Assembly (NCBI GenBank): GCA_030522415.1
Contig: CM060124.1
Coordinates: forward strand, 30,378,754-30,442,753
Direction: 5' to 3'
From: Channallabes apus
Taxonomy: Eukaryota; Chordata; Actinopteri; Siluriformes; Clariidae
DNA: 64,000 nucleotides
The translations under genes and the position numbers were made by a program. Positions within the stretch are counted from its first letter, which is position 1; the number at the start of each line of letters is the position of its first letter. The notes under the pieces were generated by a model. That model saw only the letters and a program-made list of their open reading frames with translations, was not told where the DNA came from and made no database searches. Shown here piece after piece: positions 12,973 through 24,335 of the stretch.

Positions 12973-13620
12973 ATCACAGAAAAAAATCAGCAAAAATATG
13001 ATTTAGTACAACGAAATCTTTGGATCCTTGATGAGACAGCATAAATATTTAATACAACAATTTAAATATTTTGGTTTATATTATATGGTTAATGTATTTT
13101 GGTTTATATTGCAAACGAATAACGAATCAAGAGCCTGTGATTATTTTGCATAAATATTATTTTGTACAGACAAATATCTGAATTATTATTATTATTATTT
13201 TTTTTAACCAAATCTCTCAAAAATAGTAAGATGTATTTTGGTTTAATACTGCAAACGAAAAACGAATCCAGAACCTATAATTATATTGCATAAATATTAT
13301 TTTGCACAAATGTCTGAAAAATGTTTTCTAACTCATATTTTTTTATATTTATAGTTTTTCATGTTTGTTGGACACAGTACTTGGATGTGTAAATTATCAT
13401 AATTGTAGTATTTCTTCGCTACAACATATTCTTATGACTTTATTATGACTTAAGCTCTGAATATATTTAAAAACCGAGACGACGGAAAATGTCAATTTGC
13501 GCCACCTGGCGGTCATTTCACGAATTATTTTGAAATGCTACTGGTTTATTTTGGCCGCTGCCGGGTTTCCACAGCGGTGAGTGCGACGGTAATGAGCAGT
13601 CTGGTTGTCCACCTACTGTA

Positions 13621-15175
13621 TGAAGATGAGAGCAGACTTGCTTACGCCTGGTATTGATAGTGCCCCGTTGGGCGACCAGTGTGTGGTTTCAGATCTAATA
13701 TCTCTCCTTGTAAGGAGAGATCTTGTGTCTCAGGCCCAGGGGACAATATTTCATCCCTGGGCCGAGCTCTTCTATGTTCACTTTTGGCCCCTGAAGGGGA
13801 CCAGTGAAGAGAGGCTGATCTTCCGGCCAGCGTGATTGAAACTATACTAAGTGCTAGGGCTCCCTCCACTAGAAGCACTTATGTCCTCAAATGTAGTGTA
13901 TTTGAAAAATGGTGCATAGTAAAACATGTATACCCAGTCCACTGCCAAATTGTTTCAGTGCTGAAGTTTCTACAAGAAAAATTGACCTCGGGCTTGTGCC
14001 CTAGTACTCTCAGAATGTACCTAGCCACGATTTTGGCTTGTCCTGTTCTGACTGATGGGGTTTCTGTGGAAAGCACCCTTTAGGTGATGCTTTACTGGAA
14101 CTAAACGGTTGAGGCCACCCACTAGAGTGACAGTCCTTTCTTGGGATCTAGCTATTCTGCTAGAGGGGTTGTTTGAAACACCTTTTGAGCCACTAGAGTC
14201 GGGCTTCTGAACCTTAAGATGGTTTCTCATGGCCATTACTTCTCTGAAGAGAATTGGAGATTTGCAGGCTTGGTCAGCCTCCCCATCTTGCTTAGACTTT
14301 GCCCCTAGGCTAGTCAAAGCTATTCTGCATCCTCACCCTAACTATCTTCCATAGGTTCCATTCTCAACTATGCACCCAGTTGATCTCGAAGTCTCTGTCC
14401 TCCGCCATTTACAGCTCCGGATGAGGAAAGACTTCACTTACTGTGTCCAGTTTGTGCTCTTCAGATTTACAATACATTCACCGCGCTAGCCAGTGACGTA
14501 AATCAGAACAGGTTTTTATATGTTATGCTAGCTGCAGCTGAAGGGCGGCTGCCACTGGACAATGATGTCACATTGAGTGAGAGATGCTATTGCCCTAGCC
14601 TATGAGGTGCGTGGAAGTCTTTGCCTCTAGTAATTAGGGCCCATTCGACCAGGGGGCTTGCCTCATTAATTGCTCTGGAAAGAGGCTTCCCCTTGCAGCA
14701 GGTTGATGCTGCAGGTTGATCCTCTCCGCACACATTTGTCAGATTTTATAGTTGCATGTCCATCAATGCTAGCATCCCAGAATTATGTCTGAGACCCTTT
14801 TTGGGGACTGTTCGCACACTACACAACCCTCGGGGTCCAGAAACTTGCAGTGCGACGGCGTTGGTATTCTCATTTCCATAGCGTTTTCACACAGCATCGA
14901 GTGTGTCTCGGTTACTTTGCTGTAATCCTGTTCCCTGAAAAAGCAGGAACGAGATGCTGCGCTCCAATGCCGCACTGCGGGCATGACTGGACCTCCTTTC
15001 AGACAAAAATTGACCTGAGGATGTTTCCGCTTCAGTCCTTTTTATAAACTGCAGGCGTGTTTGACACACATGTGCTTCACAACCGGCCAACACAGAGACG
15101 TTCCCATAGCGTTTTCACACAGCATCTCATTCCCACTTTTTCAGGGAACAGTGATACAGCAAAGTAACCCGAGAC
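13621..15175 (+). mobile_element. DIRS retrotransposon fragment (RNase H end plus tyrosine recombinase)
   Basis: In order: an RNase H C-terminal remnant (LISLLVRRDLVSQAQGTIF, about 13690-13760); the N-terminal core-binding part of a tyrosine recombinase (from about 13832, with ARAPSTRSTYVLKCS and PSTLRMYLATI); a middle part broken by stops; and the catalytic box IRAHSTRG (about 14634-14660). It ends with DIRS-type terminal sequence containing the element's complementary repeats (catagcgttttcacacagcat at about 14876 and 15106). A second related DIRS lies at 45973-50082. Stops and frameshifts make it inactive. Confidence 0.75.
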
Positions 15176-15604
15176 ATTTCACCTTCAGTAGACAGTCAGA
15201 TTGTGCTCGGGGCCATTCAGTGTGATAGCTATGGGTTCCAGATATTCTTTGCAAACAGGGTTGGGGAAATTTAAAAGGCTGAGCCAGCGAGAGACTGGAG
15301 GTGGATCCCAGGAAATGGCCCTGGAAAATTGATCCTGCAAGTTCTCGTTACAGGATCAGAGCAGTAGAGACCACTGTTCGCATTGTACAGTGAGCATCAC
15401 AGACAATACATAGTCATCAAGAAAGTGAAAAACAAGATTCCTGCGACCGTCCTTCATAGAGATGTTAGACTGCTAGTTGTCTTGGTTCCCGACAGAAGAA
15501 CAGGCAGAAGAAAAGAAAGTGTGAACTATTGGGATCAAGAATTTGTAGTTCAAGTGGGAGGTGTAAAGTCAAATAAGTAAAATGGTGGAGCTGCGTGGAC
15601 ACTC

Positions 15605-15606
<2 letters not shown>
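15176..15606. other. No gene seen upstream of CMAH coding exon 1
   Basis: Unassigned sequence between the DIRS fragment and a TG run. A 65-codon open stretch (15383-15580) matches no family I recognise. A 5' untranslated exon or promoter of CMAH must lie somewhere upstream of 15885, but I could not place it. Confidence 0.5.

Positions 15607-15610
<4 letters not shown>

Positions 15611-15652
<42 letters not shown>
15611..15652. repeat. (TG)n microsatellite
   Basis: Pure TG run, followed by a purine-rich GA tract (about 15695-15770), upstream of CMAH coding exon 1. Confidence 0.95.
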
Positions 15653-15656
<4 letters not shown>

Positions 15657-15884
15657 TTGAATCATGCTACTGAGCAAACCATGAATAACAGAGAGCAAAC
15701 TCTGAGAGAGAGACAGGGAGAAAAATGAAGAGGGAGAGAGGGAGAAAGAGGGAAAATGAGAGAGATTGTTCTTAAACCGAGAAATTAAATGGGAGATTTT
15801 ATTCAATCGCTCGTGTTCTTTCTTCACTGCTGCTGATAAGATCTACTCAGGAACAGTGTTTCACAATGTTTGGTTTTCTCTCAG

Positions 15885-16093
15885 ATGTCCAAGGAATCTC
15901 AGGTGTCCAAGATAGTGCTGGAGCTGGACGTCGCAGAGGCTCAGGGCCTAAAACACGGAATCAACTTTAAGAAAAACAAAGAAGGAAAATGTTTCATTAT
16001 CTACAAAAATAAGGAGGTGATCCGAGCCTGCAGGAACCAGTGCAAACACCAAGGAGGACTCTTCAACCAGGACATGGAGGACATGGACGGCAG
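15885..16093 (+). CDS. cmah: CMAH coding exon 1 (Rieske first half)
   Basis: Codes residues 1-69 and two bases of 70. It is preceded by the acceptor ttttctctcag and followed by GTGTGT. It contains CKHQGG, the first Rieske box (C53, H55). The ATG is the first codon after the acceptor; reading further upstream in frame would enter the pyrimidine tract. Confidence 0.9.
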
Positions 16094-19000
16094 GTGTGTG
16101 AAAACAACAACAGATTCCACATTCCAAATTCCACAGAATTCAATTAGGTCCACCGTTAGTGATGTCAGTGAAGCCACACAGGCTCATTACTGCCACCGGA
16201 GGTGATTTAGTTCTTACACAGATAAAAACTATACTGTAGATTAAAAATGATAGAGTTACATGTGAGGTGTTAGCCAGATGCACAGAATTTAATATTCTAC
16301 ATTCCATACACATTTTATGTGCTTTACAAAAAAGAGACAAAAAAGCAAAACAATTGTTGAGAAAACATGAAGAAAATATGTATATAAATTGATTGTAAAG
16401 AAATGTACACTGTAATAAATAAATCCTGAAAATAGTTGTTGGAACAAAGAAATATATGTTGGGCTAATATAATGCTGGTGTCAAAAAAGAAAAATATGTT
16501 TTCTCAATGATTGTATAAATCTCATTACTCAACTACGAAAGTTTCATCAAGGCAACGAGTATAACTGTGTTCATGAAACATTTAACTACACACAAACAAT
16601 TTTATGTTGGACGAACAAGAGGGACCTCTGCGCATGCGCAAAGCGTTCTTCCAGAATTTTCGAACTTCCCGCTATTTCCTGCCGAAATGGTGAGTACTTC
16701 ATGGAAACTAACTGTCCTGCAAAGTAATTAGCAATTTTAGCTTTATAACATATATATTATCCAGCAGCAAGCTTTAGAACATTATATTTTCGAGTGTTTA
16801 TTTATATAATTTGGAGTGTTACAGTAGTTATCTGGCAATGCACTCGTTTCAGCTCCTAACGCATTTTTTTTTCAGATGGTACAGTGGTGTGAAAAACTAT
16901 TTGCCCCCTTCCTGATTTCTTATTCTTTTGCATGTTTGTCACACTTAAATGTTTCTGCTCATCAAAAACCGTTAACTATTAGTCAAAGATAACATAATTG
17001 AACACAAAATGCAGTTTTTAAATGAAGGTTTATGTTATTAAGGGAGAAAAAAAACTCCAAATCTACATGGCCCTGTGTGAAAAAGTGATTGCCCCCCTTG
17101 TTAAAAAATAACTTAACTGTAGTTTATCACACCTGAGTTCAATTTCTGTAGTCACCCCCAGGCCTGATTACTGCCACACCTGTTTCAATGAAGAAATCAC
17201 TTAAATAGGAGCTACCTGACACAGAGAAGTAGACCAAAAGCACCTCAAAAGCTAGACATCATGCCAAGATCCAAAGAAATTCAGGAACAAATGAGAACAA
17301 AAGTAATTGAGATCTAGCAGTCTGGTAAAGGTTATAAAGCCATTTCTAAAGCTTTGGGACTCCAACGAACCACAGTGAAAGCCATTATCCACAAATGGCA
17401 AAAACATGGAACAGTGGTGAACCTTCCCAGGAGTGGCCGGCCGACCAAAATTACCCCAAGAGCGCAGAGACAACTCATCCGAGAGGCCACAAAAGACCCC
17501 AGGACAACATCTAAAGAACTTCAGGCCTCACTTGCCTCAATTAAGGTCCGTGTTCACGACTCCACCATAAGAAAGAGACTGGGCAAAAACGGCCTGCATG
17601 GCAGATTTCCAAGGCGCAAACCACTTTTAAGCAAAAAGAACATTAAGGCTCGTCTCAATTTTGCTAAAAAACATCTCAATGATTGCCAAGACTTTTGGGA
17701 AAATACCTTGTGGACCGACGAGACAAAAGTTGAACTTTTTGGAAGGTGCGTGTCCCGTTACATCTGGCGTAAAAGTAACACAGCATTTCAGAAAAAGAAC
17801 ATCATACCAACAGTAAAATATGGTGGTGGTAGTGTGATGGTCTGGGGTTGTTTTGCTGCTTCAGGACCTGGAAGGCTTGCTGTGATAGATGGAACCATGA
17901 ATTCTACTGTCTACCAAAAAATCCTGAAGGAGAATGTCCGGCCATCTGTTCGTCAACTCAAGCTGAAGCGATCTTGGGTGCTGCAGCAGGACAATGACCC
18001 AAAACACACCAGCAAATCCACCTCTGAATGGCTGAAGAAAAACAAAATGAAGACTTGAGTGGCCTAGTCAAAGTCCTGACCTGAATCCTATTGAGATGTT
18101 GTGGCATGACCTTAAAAAGGCGGTTCATGCTAGAAAACCCTCAAATAAAGCTGAATTACAACAATTCTGCAAAGATGAGTGGGTCAAAATTCCTCCAGAG
18201 CGCTGTAAAAGACTCATTGCAAGTTATCGCAAACGCTTGATTGCAGTTATTGCTGCTAAGGGTGGCCCAACCAGTTATTAGGTTCAGGGGGCAATTACTT
18301 TTTCACACAGGGCCATGTAGGTTTGGATTTTTTTTCTCCCTAAATAATAAAACCCCTCATTTAAAAACTGCATTTTGTGTTTACTTGTGTTATCTTTGAC
18401 TAATAGTTAAATGTGTTTGATGATCAGAAACATTTTGTGTGACAAACATGCAAAAGAATAAGAAATCAGCAGGGGGGCAAATAGTTTTTCACACCACTGT
18501 ATGTACATTGACATTAATGTTAATCTATGAAAACGCTAAAGTTTACTTACGTTACATGCATTTTAATCATTTTAATGACTGATAATTTCAAAGGCTATTT
18601 GAAAAAGACGGCGCGTTAGTGCGCCACTGAGGGAGCTTATTGTTCTCACTCCTTCATCATTCATTAACCTTATAGTGTCTGAAAACGGTTATAATGGCTA
18701 AACGGACATTTTTTCTGTCTAGGATTTTTAATGGTTTTGAACTACAAACGGTTACTTAATTATTCATATATTTTTCTTTTTGTATTTCAGGTATTAGGGA
18801 GAATATCTGGGAAACAGTGCTTACTGCATCTGCAAACAATCTTGGAGCTTGGCAAAATTATTTCACAACATTTACTTATTTTTTTTTATCTTAAACCATT
18901 TCTGAGTTAAAGCAAATATTTTATTATTTTCAAATAAGCCACTGCACGTTTTTACTGAGAAATATCAGTATGTTTTGTTCTACAAGGCAGAAGTCTATTT

Positions 19001-19997
19001 ATCCAGTATACTGTTTTGACTGAGTGTGATATTAGTAAGCTTTGTAACATGAATGTTAAGGGCACAGTTTAATTCTTGCATTTTGGAATGTTATTTGCAT
19101 ATTTTGTTATAACAATGCAGCAGTTGTTTATTTGTTGAAATAGAGTATCTGGATTGCACTTAATCAATGTTGATAGTCTTTAACAGGTGTTTAAAGTTTA
19201 CATTAAAAAAATATTCAAATTTAGAGGAATGTGTCATGTTATTTGAAATGTGGCTACAGTGAATAACCTACTCAAGTAAACTTTAAGATGTTAATTTTAT
19301 AATTATGCAAGCATAATATCCAATTCAAAATGTACCTTTCAGTCAACTTGGAACATTTAATTGACACAACATTATATTTCAATTTGAGACTGCTTGTTGG
19401 CCTAACTAGGCATGTTTATTCAGCATAGAACATTTAGTTGACAGAATGTTTTATTTCAATTTGTGTGTACATTTAGAGGTAATCAGCACAGCAAAAACAA
19501 AATAGTTTATACAACTTAAATTGAGCCAACTAAAAATTTTAGATGCAACAGGTCACTAGAAATTTTTTAGTTGGAGTAGCAAGAATTTTTTTACAGTGTA
19601 GGGTGAAAGTGCACAGCTGTCAAAATGCACAGGAAAGAGAAGTGTGTATCTGCACTGAGAGATAGCATGTTTGTGGGGAGGATGTGTCTGATCTACTACA
19701 CACAGGCAGCTTTCAGACACACACTAAGGACATGTGCTGTGTGCTGTAAAGAGTGAAACGCTTAAACCCAGAGCAATTATGAAACTTATTGCATTACTAT
19801 GTTTTATGTAGTGTTAACCTGTATAGTATGAAGTACTGTGAATTGGGCCACACAGACATTTAAATAGCAGAGATGCATATAATCAGCTGTCTTTCTTTGG
19901 TAAGACATGTACGTGACATCGTTCCCATACTGTGATATATCCAAAAACTGAAGTGCACAGTTCACTGTCTGAAGACCCTGAAGTGTTTGTGTGTGTG

Positions 19998-20038
<41 letters not shown>

Positions 20039-20784
20039 CCCAGCAAGAGATACATTGAAACCACTCAGTCACACACTACAGGCACGAAAAACACAGAGCT
20101 CTGCCTTTTCTCTTCTGATGATGAAGTGAAACCCTTCACATGTATCTTGTGAACTATATTTAAATATAGCTAAACACACCTACAGTATCATTTATGTTAA
20201 AAAGTATTGCAAGAAAAATAAATAAATTCCTAAAAACTAGCAGAATTATTTGTATAATAAATAATTACAGCAAGAACATTTTTCACTTGCAACTTTAGAA
20301 ATGTTTGATTAGAAATAAGTTTAAATAATATCACATGTAGTTTGTTTTAAAAATAATAATTTCCAGAAATTATGGACAGGTTTGGTTAGATTTAAGAATA
20401 TTTCACTTCCTAAAATGTAGGAATGATTTATGATTTTGCAGTGTATCATGTCATGATTAGCTCTATGATTAGCTCTTTGTGCTGCTTATTTGAATAAATA
20501 TATATATTCATTCTGGAAGCGTGCTTGTACTGTATATGAAAACACTCTTATATCGAAGTGAATTTACCCCATAAGAAATAATGGACACTTTGATGATTTA
20601 TTCCACAACCCTCATATACAAATTATTAATACAAAATTAAGTAAAATAAAAAAGTTAAAATAAACTAACTAACTTGCACTTTACATTTGAAAAGAATTGT
20701 GGCTGGTGGGAGGAAGATCAGAGAGAGGAGAGAAGGACGGGGAAAGGGGCTGCTGTGTAGGACGACTTTCACACACATTCGTGT

Positions 20785-20817
<33 letters not shown>

Positions 20818-23591
20818 ATAGAAAAATATAAATCTGTATGTTTCAGGACTGTTCGCTGCTCTAAACATTTTTGGAAGCTGAATGTGGCCACCATGGAGTA
20901 CGTCAACCCTCCAGACAGCTTCACGCAGGACGAGCTCGGTGAGAAACATTCACTACATTATCAGAAACTGTAGAAACCTTAAGATCAATCCCTCAGTCCT
21001 GCTTCAATCCCATCACCATCACTACTTCAGTCCTTAACACTGGATGACTAGACGATGTTTCACGTTCTTACTTAACATTGCAGAATATATAATTACTGAA
21101 ACAGTACGGCAGTGCTAGAGTTTTAAAATAGTACTATATAAACTATTTGAATTAATCAGTACTTTCACTAAAAACACTTTTTTTATTTTATTCAGAGAGC
21201 AGCAGTAATGAGGCGACCTGGCGTGAAATGTACAGATACGTTGATTATAAACTGAGGGAATAAATGAGCAGCTGAACACATCAGCTCGGCTGTACACAAG
21301 CTGTTCTGCTAAGTGGAGAAAGGTTGGGTTTATATCGGGTCATTTACATTTCTCGCTTCTTTTACAGAAGAAATAAACACACACAAAGCACTACATGTGT
21401 ATTATCTTACTCGGGAGTGGAAACAAGTACAACTCAATGTGTATTTTTGCACGTCCTCCTGTTAAACCCCACAGAATGTAATCTCTCAGACTCCACAGAG
21501 GTTAGGAGTCACAGGATATATAACACACTGCAGCATTAGGATACAATATAGATCCAGAATTTATTTACTTTTATAGCATGATTGTTAATAGTCAATATGA
21601 ATACACATGTGACTCACATTAAAACTTATAACATATGAAATTTTTTTTCTAGATTCTGTATTTTGTAAATAAATCACTCCCTCTGCTACAGCATTACTGT
21701 AATCCTTTTGTCATCGACAGTACAGAAAGCTTGTGTCTCTAGTTCAGACAGGAGCTATGAAATCATAAAGAATTAAAACACATGAAATTATCGTATCAAA
21801 AAAAAGATTCTGATATTGTGACAATATTCTCAGAATCATTTGGAATTAAACTTTAAACTTTGGGCAAGTATGGAAGGGGCTTCAGCATGGAGCAGGGTGT
21901 CTTTAGTCACATAGTATAACTTTTCTTCACTTGACCATCAGGGACATCGCATAAAATAGCATTTAAGCAAAAATAGTAGGGCCGCTACTCGATAAAAAAA
22001 AATCTAATTAATTAGATGCTTTGTAATTAATTAATCGAAATTAATCGCATTTTAATCCGATATAAATATTTGGAACAACCCTAGGTGATACTTGAGGCTC
22101 GATGTGCTGCGGTGATATGCGAATTCCTTGTTGCATAGCTTGCACACAACCATGCTCTTATCGACGCTTCCATCCATTAATTCTTTTTTTTTTTTTTTTG
22201 GGGGGGGGGGGGGGTTCCAATTTCCTCCCCTAATTAGTTTTTTATAACAAAATTTCCCATCCACAGTGCAATATATTTGAGTTTGATGTTAATTCACTGG
22301 CACCAGGGGGCAATACCGCGCTGTATACTATATGTGTTGTGTGCACTGAATGCAGTAAAAGAAGAATACCGTTTTCTCCAAGCTTCCATTTCTTTTCCTC
22401 TGGTTGTCTGACACAAAAAGCGAGTAATATTATCGATGTTAGTTGTGCATGTTGATGCAAACATAACACACAGGGCCAACCAAAGCGGTCTTATCAGCTT
22501 CTTTGTCCATATTCACTGTGGTTTGTTTTTGTCTAAACGCTAGTTGGTGCGCCAGTATAATCGGTCCGCCGAAACTCATCCAGTGACAAATGTTCCGCGG
22601 TGCAACAATAAGTGCGATTAAAATGCGTTAAAAAAAATGTACGCGTTATTTTTGTGTAATTAATTAATCTAAATTAACGAGTTAAAGTCCCGGCCCTAAA
22701 AAATAGTCAAGTTTTTCTTCCGTTTTTGTAAAGACGTGGGTCTCACACGGGCAGAGAATGCTTTGAAGTGTTTGGAATGGGCCGATCCGCAGGCTGCTAC
22801 CCCGCGGAGTGCTGAACATCATGCATTGTACCGATCTCCAAAATACCACGTCCCTGCGCCCAGAATGACTACAGGCCTGTTGACATCGCACATTATGAAG
22901 GTGTTTGAGAGACTGATCCTGGATACACTTCGTCCCCTGGTGAAGTCCTCTTTGGACCCTCTTCAGTTTGCCTATCAGGCTTTCATGGGTGTAAAGGACA
23001 CCATTATACACCTGCTCCATTGAACTTACTCCCACCTAGACAAGCCTGTGATCACCGTAAGGATGATGTTGTTTGACTTCTCCAATCCCTTCAACACCAT
23101 CCAACTGGCAGTACTGGGGAGAAACTAATGAGCAGACACCCGCTGGAATATGGACTCAGTATGTATGGACTCAGTATCGTTCTCAGTATGTCCGACTACA
23201 GAACTGTGTGTCCGAGACTGAGCTCTCCAGGGGACTTTTCACCCTCCATACAGTACATCGGACTTTAGGTATAACTAACAGTCATGCCATCTACAGACAT
23301 TCTCCGCAAGCTGCTACTCTGTGTAGTTCTGAACGGGCAAAGATGCAGCCATTTATACAGACGGTTGCCAGGCAATGCCACAATCAGCGTGAACATACGC
23401 CTCACCTGGCGGCATATTTATTTAAGGGTCCTGATGCTTTCACACTTTGTTCGATCATTTACATAGGTAGCACTGTAGGTAAGGAAAGGTATCAGGACCA
23501 AAGAAAGAAAGAAAGACAGAAAAGAACAGACAGAAAGAATGAGAAGAGAAACAAAGACAGACAGACAAAGTGCACTTCAGAGACACCAGCG

Positions 23592-23627
<36 letters not shown>

Positions 23628-24293
23628 CAGTTTAGCATGCGCTCTCAGGGATAAAATGTAAAAAACACAAACTCTTTCTCTCTTATAAATCCTTGGTAAG
23701 GGCGAATGCCCCAAGAGGATATGGTTTTTGCTTTAGTTTCCAGAGCCCTGTCAGTTCTTGCGTAGATGGCAGAGTGTTTATTTGTGTATTTCATTTTCTT
23801 TTCTTTTAAGTTTCTAATTAATAATCCCATGCTATCCCTGCATTAAGGCTCTTACAAACATTAAAACATCTCGTGGTGCGGCTCTCCATACCACACCACA
23901 TAACATTTTTTACACTCTGTTATCTTTATTCTCTACACACCTGCAGTCAGGAGTATTTATAAACCCAGGAAAGGTAAATTTATGTTAAATTTATGTCACA
24001 TGCTGCTCTTCATCATAAAGCTGAACCCATGAAGTCTTTCTTACAGTTAGTTTAAAGCTGACATTGTTGCACATTATCGCCAACACCTGGAGCACTGTTT
24101 TACAAAAACATTACTGTATAAAATTTCCATCAACTATACTATAGTGTGTTCTTAGAGGTGACACAGTGTGAAGATGGGGGGTTGAAGTTTCTGGAGTTGG
24201 ACCCTCCTGACCCTTGGACAGCTGATCCCAGAACTGTTGCGGAACTAAAGCCTGGAGAGGTTACGGTAATTCACACACACACGCGCGCACGTG

Positions 24294-24335
<42 letters not shown>

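Larger units (their letters stand above)
4274..13618 (-). mobile_element. Large TA-flanked DNA element, left copy (inverted partner of 57575-63791)
   Basis: The element starts CAGTGGGTGCAC after TA (4272-4273) and ends before TA (13619-13620). Most of it is the reverse complement of 57575-63791. Shared blocks include the outer 100 bp, the 8700-9660 region and the inner end around 13480-13610. The two ends form a short degenerate inverted repeat, CAGTGG followed further in by TACCGTCGCA. Without the nested L2 (4375-8701) it is about 5 kb, AT-rich and with no credible transposase, so it looks non-autonomous. The TA target suggests a Tc1/mariner-like mechanism, which is an inference. A solo LTR (near 12548-12972) and internal duplications add to it. 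Confidence 0.75.
16408..19598. mobile_element. Candidate TA-flanked DNA element in CMAH intron 1
   Basis: The left end CACTGTAATAAA (after TA, 16406-16407) and the right end TTTTTTTACAGTG (before TA, 19599-19600) form a short inverted repeat. The element is about 3.2 kb including a nested 1.6-kb Tc1. The remaining 1.6 kb has no transposase reading frame. It includes a promoter-like block at 16629-16689. The inverted repeat is short, so the boundaries are a proposal. Confidence 0.4.

Noticed and set aside
13605..13835. Independent host gene near 13.6-14.1 kb
   Set aside because: The residues match RNase H and tyrosine recombinase parts of DIRS elements and are full of breaks.
15383..15580. 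65-codon frame upstream of CMAH as a coding exon
   Set aside because: No family similarity, no splice signals in phase with exon 1, and CMAH starts naturally at 15885.
16094..16205. Extension of CMAH exon 1 beyond 16093
   Set aside because: The frame stays open by chance for 37 codons, but residues stop matching the family and the next Rieske box is in exon 2.
22736..23035. Novel gene in CMAH intron 2
   Set aside because: The open stretch contains LINE reverse transcriptase blocks and is followed by frame-shifted continuation of the same domain.
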